DNA of 64,000 bases from Myotis daubentonii (GCF_963259705.1 NC_081846.1:89230641-89294640); one strand, 5' to 3'; positions 36,670 to 49,289 are shown, counted from the first letter of the stretch. Notes: a model not told the origin generated them from the letters alone. Numbers and translations are program-made.

Positions 36670-37130
36670 TTTCCTGCTTCATGTGTCTGGATGATCCTTT
36701 AATCACAAGCTGTGTTGAGTGTTGTCTGCCACTGCAGCACACGCATATCCTGGATGTGGATCACCACAGTATCCCTTGCCTTTATCTTTGCCGATAGAAA
36801 CTCTGCTCATGGTGCTGGAAGTCAGGCCAGGAACCTCAATGATGTCATTCTTGAACTTTACAATCCTGAGTGAAGCTCCCTTTCTTGTGTCTTCATAGCA
36901 CCCTTCTTGGATCTGTCTTCCTAACACAGCATACTCATGCTCTATTCCGCCAGGTCGTCGGTACTGGGCACTGTGAAAGGGTGATGGATCTTTGGGCAAG
37001 CCAGCTGGTGCCCTAACTCTAGGCCTATCTTGTTAGGGCCCTCCGTCCTTTGCCTATTAATGCTTGTCGGGAATGAGTCTTGCCTTATCGGTAATGCAGA
37101 CCATCTCCTGCCCTGGAGAACATGCAATGT
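36670..37130 (-). pseudogene. Unidentified reverse frame, possible retrocopy
   Basis: I do not recognise this product. A 98-codon minus frame ends at 36703-36705 and contains YRRPGGIEHEYAVLGRQ and DIIEVPGLTSSTMSRVSI. The same strand upstream to about 37127 continues with KARLIPDK- and PAGLPKDPSPFH-like text interrupted by stops. The composition is charged and balanced, more like real protein than chance, and there is no sign of introns. No poly(A) or target duplication could be shown. It may be a retrocopy, a degraded gene piece, or chance. Confidence 0.25.
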
Positions 37131-37134
37131 CTGT

Positions 37135-38115
37135 TTCTTAGTTTAGTTTCCAAATAACACAAATTGCAACCTTTCAACCTATAAAATGAAACTGAGTTAT
37201 ATTAGATTTAACAAATAAAATATGATAATATGGATTTTAGCTTTGATCAAGTGGAGTTCCAGATCGCCCAGTCAGTTCTGTTGCTCTCTCAGGAAGCTTC
37301 TCCCTGCCGGGCAATGACCTCCCATCTGTTCTGGTCTTTCAGCCAGATTAACACTCCAGGGCAGGTGCCTGCCAGGGAGGCAGTAGGTAAAACTGGTTAT
37401 GCATGGAAGCAAGTCCAAGAGTGAAAGAGAGACTGTCTTTGTGAGGTTAAGTGAGACTTCTGTTACTTAGCTCTCAGATCTTTCCTTCTCAGTATGTAGA
37501 CCATCAAAAATATTTTGTTAATAGAAAAGTGTAAGAGTTAAAGAATGTTAGCATTTTAATGGTGGGGGGCAAAAGAAGACAGGACTGGAAGCTCTTAGAT
37601 CAAAAAGATTAAACTATTTTCCTAATATCACAGAACTAGTGGGTGCCAACCTGGAGCTTAGAATCCAGGTGTGTCTTTCTGCACCCAGACCTATTGCCCT
37701 CCCCGCAGTAATGGCCGGTAAGGGTAGAAGGCAGGAGTGCTCCACAGTGGACTCTATTAGTTACACCAAAGTAACTTAATCTGAGGAGGCTTTTTGGAGC
37801 AAATTGAATATTGTTTTCCTGAAAGTTGCTAAATGTAGTTTTTACTGAGTGATTTAGTTACTCAGTAGACATGGTTTTGCTTGAGTTGATGTACATTGTG
37901 CTACCAAAAATATAGCTTGGAAATGTCAGCGGCCTGTTTTAATGTAAATTCTCTGTATGTGAGAATTTGTGGCAAAACATATTGACTTCCAAGTAATAGT
38001 GTACTTTGACTTGATATATATTGACTTACACCTCCTAGGGACTTATTGATTGTTTTCAGTAAATAGTCTGTGAAATGTTTTCTCATTTAGCTAGAAATAA
38101 AGCTCAGCTTTTAGC
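37135..38115. other. Mostly unique DNA
   Basis: A probable MIR scrap lies at about 37605-37690 (TTTCCTAATATCACAGAAC, then GAATCCAGGTGTGTC). Nothing else recognised. Confidence 0.4.
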
Positions 38116-38119
38116 AAGA

Positions 38120-38900
38120 TTTCTTTTTTCTTTCTTGTTAACTTTATTTTTATTGCTGACACTGTTATCCACCCCTTACCCTCTCTGTCCCCCTCCACCC
38201 AGCTCTCACCCCTGCTTCTCACTGGCCAACACCACTCTGTTGTCTGAGTCTCTGCGTTATGCATATATGTTCTTTGGCTAATCCCTTCACCTTCTTTTGT
38301 CCTTCCCCTCTCCCACCTCCCCTCTGATAGCTGTCAGTTTGTTCCCATGTATCCATGCCTCTGTTTCCATTTTGTTTATCAGTTTATTTTGTTCATTAGA
38401 TTCCACATATAAGTGAGATCATATAGTATTTGTCTTTCTCTGAATGGCTTATTTCGCTTACTTTAATAAACTCCAGGTCCATTCATGCTGTTGCAAAAGC
38501 TAAGATTTATTTCCTTTTTATCGCTGAGTAGTATTCCATTGTATTAATGTACCAGAGCTTTTTTATTCATTTATCTACTGATGGGCACTTGGGCAATTGG
38601 TGCCTATTCTATAAATTAATCTGAAGCCACTAGCTGTTGTTTTTATTGAATTTTTGCGCTGACATTTGTTAATGAAATTATATAGGTTTTGGGTATACAA
38701 TTCTATAGTACATCATCTACATATTGTATTATGTGTTCACCACCCTACATCAAGACTTATTCCATCACTATGTATCCAATTGGCCTTCTTTTAACTTCCC
38801 TCCCCTCCCCCTTCCTTTTGGCAATCACATACTGTTGTCTGTGTCCATGAGTCTCTTTTTTTACTTGCTTAATCCCTTCACCCTTCTCACCCATTTGGCC
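38120..38900 (-). mobile_element. Old L1 3' regions, reverse
   Basis: Two reverse L1 3' segments: 38120-38625 (CATATAAGTGAGATCATATA then TTCATTTATCTACTGATGG) and about 38640-38900. They read as separate or rearranged fragments. Confidence 0.65.
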
Positions 38901-38904
38901 TTTT

Positions 38905-39175
38905 GAGACAGAATGGATGGACCTGGAAAGTATTATGATAAGTGAAGTAAGCCAGACAAAGAAAGATACTTACCATATAATTCCATGTATCTATGGAATC
39001 CAATGATGAAAATAAACTAACAAAGTGGAGACAGACTTATGGATAGAGAGAAGAGACATCTGTCAACGGGAAGGAGTTTGGGGGCTGGGTAAAAGCACTA
39101 GTTTTAAGTGTGTATAATCTGAAGACCTGAGGCAAGAAACAACAAAAAACAAAAAACTGTTTAAGAAACGAATAA
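38905..39175 (+). mobile_element. L1 3' segment, forward
   Basis: GAATGGATGGACCTGGAAAG, then AAGTGAAGTAAGCCAGACA and a 3'UTR. Opposite orientation to the adjoining piece, so an inversion or a separate insertion. Confidence 0.6.
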
Positions 39176-39330
39176 TGCTAATTTAGAAAAGGATACACAA
39201 TTTTCCCTGCCATCTAATCTAATAAAAGACAAACATGCAAATTGACTGTACCTTTGCTATGCCTTAAGACACACCCACCAGCCAATCAGAGTGACTATAT
39301 GCAAATTAACCCAACCAAGATGGCGGCCGG

Positions 39331-39608
39331 CAGCCACAGAGCTGAAGCGAGCAGGAGGCTTGGTTGCCCCAATGATGGAGAAAACCAAGCTGCTGCAGCC
39401 AGCTCTGAGCTCCACTCAAAGCAACAAAGTTTCAATTATAGAAGCTAAATAAACCCCAGTAACCTGCTTTCAGCTGGCCGTGGCCATGGAGCTGGAGCGA
39501 GCAGGAGGCTTGGTTGCTCTAGTGATGGAGGAAGCCAAGCTTCCCGGCTGGCTCTGAGCTCCACTGAAGGCAACAAAGTTTCAATTATAGAAGGTAAATA
39601 AATCCCAG
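39331..39608 (+). repeat. Two about-128-bp direct repeats in HeliBat
   Basis: Both carry GAGCGAGCAGGAGGCTTGGT-like openings and end with CAACAAAGTTTCAATTATAG followed by an AAATAAA-type run. Similar material occurs in reverse at about 55.1-55.3 kb. Confidence 0.85.
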
Positions 39609-39664
39609 AATAAAAAGAAAAAAGAAAAAAGGGAGAGGCTGGGAGCTTCCGTCCCCAGGGGGCT

Positions 39665-39990
39665 TGGCCAGCCTGAAAATGGCCCTCAGCCCCTCATCCA
39701 TACTGGCCAGGCACCCCAGTGGGGACCCCCCACCATAAAAGGGATGTGGCCAGCTTGGAAACAGCCATCAACCCCTCACCCAGGCTGGCCAAACCTCCAT
39801 CGGGTGAGGGTCCCCACTGGGGGTGGGCTTGACCAGCCTGCAAACAGCCATCAGCATCTCACTGAGGCTGGTCAGGCACCCCAGTGGGGACATCCACCCT
39901 GAAGGGGGTGTGACCAGTCTGCAAACACCCATCAGCCCCTCACCCAGGCTGGCCAGGCACCCCTGCAGGACCCCCATTCTGATCCGGGAC
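39665..39990 (+). repeat. About-82-bp tandem repeats in HeliBat
   Basis: Four imperfect units starting near 39665, 39746, 39829 and 39910, each with a GGCCAGCCTG-like start and a CAGCCCCTCACCCAGGCTGG-like middle. Confidence 0.85.
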
Positions 39991-40038
39991 ACCCTTTAGG
40001 GCAAACCAGCCGCCCTCACCCATGAACCAGGCCTCTAT

Positions 40039-40485
40039 TCTATATAATAAAAGGGTAATATGCAAACTGACCCTAACAGCAGAAAGACTGGGAATGACTA
40101 GTCACTATGACACACACTAACCACCAGAGGGCAGATGCTCAATGCAGGAGCTGACCCCTGGTGGTCAATGCGCTCCCACAGGGGGAGCTCTGCTCAGCCA
40201 CAAGCTAGGCTGATGGCTGCCAGTACAGCGGTGGTGGTAGGAGCCTCTCCTGCCTTCTCAGCAGTGCTAAGGATGTCCGCCTGCAGCATAGGCCTGCTCC
40301 CCGCTGGCAAGAGGGCTCCCGGGCTGCCATAGTGATGTCTGACTGCCAGCTTTGGCCTAATTCCCCAGGGATCGGGCCTAAATCAGCAGGTGGTCATCCC
40401 CCAAGGGGTCCAAGACTGTGAGAGGGCACAGGACAGGCTGAGGGACCCCCCTGAGTGCACAATTTTTTGTGCACTGTGCCTCTAG
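40039..40485 (+). mobile_element. HeliBat-type Helitron, second of tandem pair
   Basis: Starts TCTATATAATAAAAGGG and ends CTAG|T at 40482-40485. A perfect hairpin stem lies at 40455-40474 (GTGCACAA, TTTT loop, TTGTGCAC), 7 bp before CTAG, as in Helitron 3' ends. Non-autonomous. Confidence 0.92.
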
Positions 40486-41195
40486 TTATAACATAAATAA
40501 ACAATTATGTTTAACATTATTCCAACTATATAAAATTAGCAAATAAAATTGATGTAAAAAGACTGGAAAATATAGATCAACCTTTATGCTCATCAGTATT
40601 ATCCTCTAATTTGTTTTAAATTCATAAAGAAAGATTTAAATGAGATTTTGGTATAGTCCCAAGATGTTGCCATCAAGAACATTTGAATCTTTTTTTTATC
40701 TCATCATGCATGAAACAATCCTTTACATTTTATTCACGTTTTGTCACTTGCTATAATACTTTATGTCCTAAAGTGAAATGAGGTTTTATTATTTTTCAAA
40801 TTATCCTATTTTTTGACATTGAATAGATAAAAAATATATGGCCAAATTTGAACAGGCACATTGGGTATTGATCCAGTGACCATGCCCCCTCCACCCACCC
40901 CCCAAGAAAAAAGAAAAAGAAAAATTGTGTTCCCATATCCCAGCACAATTCAAAATCATGTTTCATAAAAATCACAACTATTAAGTCAGGATGCTTTTGT
41001 CATATCAAAATAGCTAACTTTATGTAAATTTGTGAATTTTAAGAATATTCTCTATATTGACACATTAATAGTAACTATCAGTGAATAGTGGACCCATGGA
41101 TGATATATTTTTCTTTCTGCTATCATTCTGAACTTTCCAAAATGCCTTAATTATTAGTTGATTTTAAAAGTCATTCTAAAATATATAGTTAAACT
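40486..41195. other. AT-rich DNA, nothing recognised
   Basis: No gene or repeat family identified. Confidence 0.4.
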
Positions 41196-41205
41196 AACAC
41201 CATAC

Positions 41206-43732
41206 ATTTTATTTATTTATTTATGTATTTATTTATTGTCTAAAGTTTTACATATGTCTTCTTTTGCCCCAATTGAACTCCCCCCCCCCTCAGCCATTCC
41301 CACCCTGGGCAAGCCCCCACTGCCCTAGTGTCTGTGTCCATTGGTTATGCTAATATGCATGCATACAAGTCCTTTGGTTGCTCTCTAACTTCCCCCTCCC
41401 CTACCATTTGTCTCTGGATCTATTCTTGTTCATCAAATTATGTTGATCATTATATCCCACATATGAGTGAGATCATGTGATATTTATCTTTCTCTGACTG
41501 GCTTATTTCACTTAGCATAATGCTTTCCAGTTCCATCTATGTGTTGCAAATGGTAAAAGTTCCTTCCTTTTTATAGTGGCATAGTATTGCTTTATGTAGA
41601 TGTACCACAGTTTTGTAATCCACTCAACTGCTGATGGACACTTAGGCTGTTTCCAATTCTTAGCTATTATAAATTGTGCTGCTATGAACATAGGGGTGCA
41701 TATATCCTTTCTGATTGGTGTTTCTGGTTTCTTGGGATACATACCTAGAAGTAGGATTACTGGGTCAAATGGGAGTTCCATTCTTAACTTTTTGAGGAAA
41801 CTCCAAACTGTTTTCCACAGTGGCTGCACCAGTCTGCATTCCCACCAGCAGTGCAGGAGGCTTCCTTTTTCTCCACATCTTCCTCAGCACTTGTCCTTTG
41901 TTGATTTGTAGATGATAGGCATTCTGACAGGTGTTAGGTGGTACCCCATTGTCATTTGGATTTCCATCTCTCGGATGATTAGTGACTTTGAGCTGGTTTT
42001 CACATGTATCTGGGCCTTCTGCATGTCCTCTTTCAAAAAGTGTCTATTTAGATCCTTTGCCCATTTTTTGATTGGACCTTTTATCTTTCTTTTGTTAAGT
42101 TGTATGAATTTTGTTAAGTTGTAAATTTTGGAGATTAAACCCTTATCAGAAATATCATTGGCAAATATGTTCTCCCACGCAGTGGGCTTTCTTGTTGTTT
42201 TGTTGATGGTTTCTTTTCCTGTGCAGAAACTTTTTAGTTTGATGTCTCATTTGTTTATTTTCTCCTTAGTCTCCATTGCCCAAGGAACTGTGTCTGTAAA
42301 AATATTGCTATGGCATATGTCTGCTATTTTGCTGCCTATGGAGTGTTGTAGGATTTTTATGGTTTCCCATCTTACATTTAAGTCCTTTAGCAATTTTGAT
42401 TTTGTTTTTGTGTTTCGTGTAAGTTGGTAATCTAGTTTCATTTTTTTGCATATATCTGACCAAATTTCCCAGCACCATTTATTGAAGAGACTGTCTTAAC
42501 TTCATTGTATGCTCTTGCCTCCTTTGTCAAATATTAATTGAGCATAATGGCTTGGGTTGATATCTGGGTTCTTTGTTCTGTTCTATTGGTCTATATGTCT
42601 GTTCTTGTGCTAGTACCAGGCAGTTTTGAGAACCGTGGGTTGGTAATATAGCCTGATATCTGGTATTGTGATCCCTGAAACTTTGTTCTTCTTTCTCAGG
42701 ATTGCCGTGGCTATTCAGGTTTTTTTTATTATTATTATTCCAGATTAATTATTGGTGAATTTGTTCTGATCTTTGAAATGTGCCGTTGGTATTTTAATGA
42801 GAATTGCATTGAATCCATATATTGCTTTGGGTAGTATGGCCATTTTAATGATGTTCATTCTACCATCCATGAACATGGCATGTTCTTCTACTTGTTTATG
42901 TCTTCCTTTATCTCTTTTTTCAATGTTCTGTAGTTTTCTGAGTATAGGTCTTTTACCTCCTAGTTAAGTTTATCCCTAGGTATCTTAATTTTTTTGGTGT
43001 AATGGTAAATGGAATTTTTTTTTTCATCTCTCTTTCATTATTGGTGTATAAAAAGGCCATAGATGTCTGGGTGTTAATTTTGTATCCTGCTACATTGCCA
43101 AATTCATGTATTACCTCTACTGGTTTTTTGATGGAGTCTTTGGAGTTTTCTATGTATAGTTTCATGTCATCTGTGAATAAAGACCGTTTTACTTCTTTTC
43201 CAATTTGGATGCCTTTTATTTCTTATTCTTGTCTGATCGCTATAGCTAGCACTTCCAGTACTATAAGAGTGGTGAAAGTTGGCATCCCTGTCTTGCTCCT
43301 GTTCTTAGGGGAAATGAGTTTAGTTTTTGCCCATTGAGTATGATGTTGGCTATAGGTTTGTCATATAAGGCTTTTATTATATTGAGGTATGATCCCTCTA
43401 TTCCCACTTTGTTGAGAGTTTTTTTTTTTTAATCAAGAAAGGGTGCTGGATTTTGTCAAATGCTTTTTCTGCACTGATTGATATGATTATGTGATTTTCG
43501 TCTTTCAGTTTGTTTATGCGATGGATCACATTTATTGATTTATAGATATTGTACCATCCTTGCATACAGAATAAATCCCACTTGGCCATGGTGTATGATC
43601 TTTCTAATATAATGCTGAATTCGAGTTGCTAGAATTTTGTTGAGAATTTTAGCATCTATGTTCATCAAGGATATTGGCCTGTAGTTCTCTCTCTCTCTTT
43701 TTTTTTTTTTTGGTGTCTTTATCTGGTTTTGG
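41206..43732 (-). mobile_element. 5'-truncated LINE-1, reverse, 2.5 kb
   Basis: The poly(A) side is on the left (TTTATTTATTTATTTATG), followed by the rc of the 3'UTR and ORF2 back to the RT start. Minus-strand blocks include [20 protein letters not shown] (about 43605-43690) and, in the C-terminal part, [11 protein letters not shown] (about 41720-41750). Frames are broken. Flanks AACACCATAC (41196-41205) and AACACCTTAC (43733-43742), 9 of 10, fit a target duplication. A CT run plus poly(T) sits at 43687-43711. Confidence 0.88.
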
Positions 43733-43742
43733 AACACCTTAC

Positions 43743-44565
43743 TTTTTAATTAGAAGATAGCTAACAGATTCTTCAATATGGTTATTAACATCCTTATTAT
43801 TGTATTGTATATAATATTCATATACCACTGCATTAAAAACAAGTTATTTTACCTGTGTTATACAGCATGTTTCCATGGCTGCTATGAAGATAGGATGGCT
43901 GCCTGTAAAATGTACTTCCACCTTCTAATGAGCAGGTAGTTAGGATCAGCATCCTTATTCCTATTGAAAGTGGGTGATTTGTGAGGAGACTGCCTTCAGT
44001 AGCATTCCTTAACTTGTTTCTGCTCAGCCCTTTATCACAAAAACTGCATTTCCCAGAATGCCTTGCCAACTGGCTTCCCACTGAGTTCACCCAATGGAAG
44101 GCATAGGCAGGATTTGAAGGCTGAGAGAAGAGCACATGCTTCATTCTCTCTCTGCCTGGCTCGTATCTTTCTGTAGAAGAGACTGCAAAGCCGCTACTAT
44201 GGCTTTCAGACGTGCTAGATACCTACACTCCAGTCAGTCTCCACCAAGTTTCAATAATACTGTCTCTGTCCTGACACCTTCATTTTTTAGGGGCAGTGGG
44301 TTCCTGTTTTGTTAAAGGTTAGGTTCCTTCTTTATTTTTTCAGGTCTTCTATCACCAATTTTCTGCATTAAAATTTTTCTATTTGAAGTGCTTAGATTTT
44401 AGTTTCTGTTTTCCTGATTATACCCTGACTCATACCGTGGCCATTTGTTTCACATTCTATGGACATGCTAGAAATCCAGCCATTACATTCTTCTGAATTT
44501 GTGAAACTGTGGTATCTTGGAAGTTTGTGCTGATTATTTAAGGCTACCAGTTATTGAGAAACCAC
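43743..44565. other. Possible old LTR or DNA element
   Basis: 43850-44435 resembles an old interspersed repeat (ACTGCATTTCCCAGAATGCC, then ACCCAATGGAAGGCATAGGC, ending near TATACCCTGACTCATAC). I cannot assign the family. Confidence 0.3.
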
Positions 44566-44569
44566 TATC

Positions 44570-45058
44570 GTAGTGGATGTCCTCCAGCCCACCTGTCTCT
44601 CTACTCTCACCTCCAGACACAGTTGTGCTCACTCTCGTACTCCACCCATGCTGGTTTGCTTCCTGTCACCAAACATACACACATATTTATCTATTACCTC
44701 AATGTAATCACACATACTATTCAGTGTATGGAATGGCTTCCCACTTGACTCCTGAGAACTCATCTTTTATGTCTCAAGTGTAACATTAATTCTCTGTGAA
44801 GCCTTCCCTGACACCAGATCATTAATTTCTCCTTATTGTACATTCTCATTCCACCATGTACTTCCTTCTTGTGGTACATATAAAATTAATTAAATAATTT
44901 ATGATAGACTTTGTATGTTGATATCTAATTATACTTGTTAAAATGTAGGACCAATGAAGGCTGGGACCAAACCATCTAATTTTAGTTGGTATCCCTAATA
45001 GCTGGAAAGGTTCATATGTATGCATAATTGGTGCTTGATAATATTTGTTGAAAAAATT
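44570..45058 (+). mobile_element. L2 LINE 3' end
   Basis: Typical L2 order: TGTGAAGCCTTCCCTGACAC, CCATGTACTTCCTTC, then GGACCAATGAAGGCTGGGAC and GTGCTTGATAATATTTGTTG. Ancient, non-coding here. Confidence 0.85.
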
Positions 45059-45844
45059 ATTTCATTTATTTGTTTCAATATTCCTTAAAGATGGATATCA
45101 CTTTTCCTATTTTATATAATTTTATTAAATTCAATCTACAATAGACTGAGTAGACTGCTACATAGCATGAGGCTTTGTAAATGGTGATCATAAAGCAATG
45201 ATCAAAACAGACAAAAGAAGTCTTTTCCTTCATAAAACTTACATTCAGTCAGGATATATACAATGCACAAATGAAATACATCGCATCTCAGATGATGTAA
45301 GTAATATTGAAAATAGTTCAGGGAAGCAAACTACAGAATGCCATGTAAGGATCATGTGCTATTTTGACTAGGAAGTTTGGAAAGGTCTCCTTGATACCAG
45401 GGTATGTGAGCCCAGAACTGAAGATGAGACAATAAAACAAATGGAAGAAGAGGCAAAATAATTCCAGAAAATAAAACTTCTAATTTAAGAGGTACAAAAA
45501 ATAAAGTTCAAAATATTAAAGCAAATTCCCTAAGTTTATAGGGATTCTAGATCTGTACTGGGCCTGCACGACCTCAGACCTCTGCTCTACTCAGTGCATT
45601 ACAATCTCACACTGTGGAATCTGGGATATTAAAACCATTACAGAAGGTTCATCACAACCTATATCACGTTGAACCATTCAGCCATGATCAATGTATTTGG
45701 TCTCAGGGTGCTTACCATATTTGACAGTCAAGCAGCAGGTGCACACAGCATTAAGGATATAATTCAGCTTCTACTTTTAGGCCATTTCACTTTTTTTTTA
45801 AGTTACTTTGTAGGAGTTTGTCCACAGTGGGGTTGACACCATCA
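45059..45844. other. No recognisable gene or repeat
   Basis: AT-rich DNA with short frames only. Confidence 0.4.
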
Positions 45845-46033
45845 AGGCCCTGGCCAGATAGTGCAGTTGTTTGGCACATCCTCTCTATATTCCATCGTCC
45901 TGAGGTTGCAGGTTCAATCCCAGGTCAGAGCACATGTAAGAATCAACCACTGAATGCATACATAAGTGAAACAACAAATCTCTCTCTCTCTCAAATCAAT
46001 TAATACTTTTTAAAATGAATTTATATTTTTAAA
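45845..46033 (+). mobile_element. Ves SINE, diverged
   Basis: Forward head GGCCCTGGCCAGATAGTGCA, B-box-like GGTTCAATCCCAGGTC, short TC run and a decayed A-rich tail. No clear target duplication. Confidence 0.85.
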
Positions 46034-46035
46034 AC

Positions 46036-47667
46036 AACACCGTCAATAATAAAAAGTAAAGCAAACTGGGTTTTGAGTTCCAGAAAACCACTGAATTCTG
46101 CATTGTTTCAGAGCTGTGCTCAGACCCTTCCCAGTTATGAAGCAGCAACAATGTGAAGCATTGCTCTACGCACGTCTACAATTTAGTGAAAACAACTTGC
46201 ACTCCTATGTCACCTTCACACACAGAGCCATTATGAGGCAGCAAAATGATGCCTTTGAAGCCTTGACTAGTGAAAAGTTTATGTTTAGTTCTCTGCCTTT
46301 TAACTGTAGCGTTTTAAAAAATCCTTCTGATGTCTAAAACCTGCTAATGAAGACAGATGAATACGATAGTCTTGTAGGCACAAGCTATGACAGTTCGTAC
46401 CAGACTGCCTGATAAGAGAGCTCCTTTGCTCAGCAATATATTAGTGACTACTTTTCTACATGACCTTTTTTATGTTGTCCTTGAGCCTCAAGATTAAAAG
46501 AACATATCCAACTTAATTATTATAATAATGAGATTGCAGGTGAGATGGAGAATTGGTTTGGTCAGGCTTAAACTTTTAATTCTAGCATGGACTAGATCTA
46601 ATGTCTTATCCCTCTGGACCCCACCTGTAAAATGTAGAGGCTAGTATTACTGAAATTTAAGGGTAAATATACAACTATTGATGTGGTAATATTATCTGAT
46701 ATTATTAGATCGCGGCAAAGGGTGACTCTACTATATGTATTTCCTGATTATGATTGATATTATTCATAGAATCAGCTTTCTGTAGGAGAAACTTACAACA
46801 TACTGGGACAAGGAGAGCTAAATCATACCTTTGCTGTTCCGACAAATAGCACCGTGCATAGGTCTCATAATGCTGCCAGGACTCAGGCATCTATTTTCCT
46901 CATTCATTATGAGGCGATTAGAGCAGAACATTCCAAATTTCCTTCCAGGTTTAGAAAACAACAACAACCACGGTTCTCTAACGTATATCCTCCACTTATG
47001 TGACAAACAGCATTTATAGGAACCTGCGAGCTGCAGCTCCTAAGTGTAGCATTCCTTCGATCACACAGTGGAATATACTTCAGTTAAAAAACACGTTAGC
47101 TGTGGGAAAGAGCATTGTTTCCAATCCCAGATAGCATTTGATTCAATCTATAAGATTACCCAGACTAACAAAAAAGATTACTAATACTTCCTCAGGAAAC
47201 CCAGAGTTTTCCCCTCTAATTTGGATAATGCAAGAAATAAAATGTCTATTAATTATTAAGACCAACAAAGTAAGAGCAAGCTTCTTTTAGAATAACGATT
47301 AAAAATCTTAGACCTAGAAGTTTTATGCCAAGTGACGTTAATTAGAAAGAGAAAGACAAGTAACACGTGATTTCACCTTCATGTGGACTATCACCTACTG
47401 TGATAGTTTAACCGGTGGCACGTAATTAGGAGACTTAGTTTTCACGATCACATTGTAAGGTATATAACTGCCGAATCACTATATTGTACCCCTGAAACTA
47501 ATAAACTATTGTGTGCAAACTATACCTAGTGAAATAAATTTTAAAATAATTGAAAATCTAAATAAGTGAATAATAAAAACAAAACAGAAACAGACTCATG
47601 GATAGAGAACAAGCTGAGGTTCAACAACTGAAAGGGGGTAGGCATAAGGAATTTAAACAAAAGTTAT
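46036..47667. other. Mostly unique DNA
   Basis: No supported gene. 46560-46640 may be a MIR scrap (ATCCCTCTGGACC, then CCTGTAAAATGTAGAG). Confidence 0.35.
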
Positions 47668-47831
47668 GGGCCTGGCCAGCGTGGCTCAGTTGGTTGAGTG
47701 TCATTCTGTGCGCCGAAGATTGCCAGTTCAATTCCAGGTCAGGGCACATGCCTGGGTTGAGGGTTTGGTCCCAGGTCAGGGCACACAAGGAAGGCAACCA
47801 ATCGATGTTTCTCTCTCACATAGATGTTTTG

Positions 47832-47885
<54 letters not shown>

Positions 47886-47912
47886 TTTCTCTCTAAAATC
47901 AATAAAAATAGA
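47668..47912 (+). mobile_element. Ves SINE with long (TC)n
   Basis: Forward head GGGCCTGGCCAGCGTGGCTC, B box GTTCAATTCCAGGTCAGG, then a duplicated GGTCCCAGGTCAGGGCACA-like segment, (TC)n at 47836-47882 and the AAAATCAATAAAAATAGAC tail. The long frames through it (for example Ser/Leu runs) are repeat artefacts. Confidence 0.92.
47836..47882 (+). repeat. (TC)n microsatellite in Ves SINE
   Basis: About 23 CT units in the TC-rich 3' region of the SINE. Confidence 0.95.
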
Positions 47913-48834
47913 CATTTAAATGGGGCTTTGACTTCCAATTTTCACTTAATATTTCTATCTAACTTAAAAAAACCCACACAAAACACCTGTCTGTATTAAT
48001 GAAATTAGACATTTCAAGTGCATTTACATCTGTCTGCTTGAGAATAAATGGCATTTTACCTGAAGCTCCATTTGTTTGTGTGCTGCTGGTATGCAGGCCA
48101 TTTGACAGACCTATAGGACATCGGTGCTTATCCATTGTTCTCTGTTCTTAAAGAGCTTTACTGCTTCCTCTATTACCCAGTCCACCATAGCTAAGTCTTT
48201 CAAAGGAAAGAGAAATACTACACATTATTTTCTCTTCTTCAGGAACTGCATGAAAAGATAAACTGCAGGAATTTTAATTCCCCTTTTGGAATTTCAATTC
48301 TTCTACTGGGAAGATTGCACCTGTCTTGTTTTATAAATTTCAACAATTATAAGGCTTTACATTAACATTTCACTTTTGAACTCTAGTTTAGCTTATGTTT
48401 TGGACAATGGGTATTCATTAATATCTGTTTTTCTTTGCTTTTCAGTAGCATTAATAATGGAAATTTAAGTGTGTCAATGAAACTTCATTCTATTTTACAA
48501 CTTTTATCACTGACAAATATTCCTAATATACAGAAACGATCTTGTTAAAAAAGAGTAAAATATGTTAAAAATAGGAACACTTCTATAGAAAAATAGGTTA
48601 GAAATATGGAACACACGTTTTGGAGAAAAAGAAGACCATTGCCCTTTATCATATAAAATATTCTAAAACTGGGTAATAATAAGATACATGAAATTTTAAA
48701 ATAAACTGATATATAATTTCTGATCTAACACATTGACAATATGCTTTGTTGCCGAGACCCTGGGGGAAATTGTGTTAGTGGAGAAGGTAGCAATATCTAT
48801 CAAATTTACATTTTATCCAAATAATCCCTACATT
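47913..48834. other. AT-rich DNA, nothing recognised
   Basis: No gene or repeat identified. Confidence 0.4.
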
Positions 48835-48849
48835 AAGAATATTATGCAG

Positions 48850-49000
48850 CCCTGGCCAGTGTGGCTCAGTTGGTTAGGTGTTGTCCAGTGCACCGAGGGG
48901 TCACCAGTTCAATTCCTGGTCAGGGCACATGCCCAGGTTGTGGGTTTAATCCCCGGTCGGTGCATGCAGTAAGCATGATTGATATTTCTCTCTCACAATA

Positions 49001-49056
<56 letters not shown>

Positions 49057-49107
49057 CCTCCCTTTCTTTCCCACTTGCTCTAGAATCAATGAAAATATCT
49101 TTTAAAA
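48850..49107 (+). mobile_element. Ves SINE with long (TC)n
   Basis: Forward head CCCTGGCCAGTGTGGCTCAG, B box GTTCAATTCCTGGTC, (TC)n at 49006-49053 and a TAGAATCAATGAAAATATC tail. Target duplication AAGAATATTATGCAG (48835-48849) and AAGAATATAATGTAG (49108-49122), 13 of 15. Confidence 0.95.
49006..49053 (+). repeat. (TC)n microsatellite in Ves SINE
   Basis: About 24 CT units in the SINE tail region. Confidence 0.95.
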
Positions 49108-49289
49108 AAGAATATAATGTAGTGCACGTGCAAAGGCATGCGTGACTGGAAAATTATTTGCTATGGGGAAAGATGAACATATACCAAATGTCCAGTATAA
49201 GGGGAAGGTTGAATAAATTCTGATAGATCTACCAAAAAGGAGCATAGGCAGCTATAGTAAGAAATGAGGAATACCTCTATGTGACACTA

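Larger units (their letters stand above)
39213..40037 (+). mobile_element. HeliBat-type Helitron, first of two in tandem
   Basis: Starts A|TCTAATCTAATAAAAG and ends ...ACCAGGCCTCTA, where the last base of CTAG appears lost or mutated, directly followed by a second HeliBat. The interior has two copies of a 128-bp unit (39331-39459 and 39481-39608) and four about-82-bp units (39665-39990). Non-autonomous; no Rep/helicase sequence seen. Confidence 0.85.

Noticed and set aside
36670..37130. Possible RPL8 retrocopy
   Set aside because: A short resemblance (KGA.LR and DIIxxPG) did not extend in protein or codon order.
41512..41829. 105-codon minus frame resembling L1 ORF2
   Set aside because: It is a fragment of a broken, 5'-truncated L1, not a gene in its own right.
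47598..47999. 133-codon plus frame with a long Leu/Ser run
   Set aside because: It reads through a Ves SINE and its (TC)n array; the run is a simple-repeat artefact.
48861..49145. 94-codon plus frame
   Set aside because: Same reason: Ves SINE head plus (TC)n.
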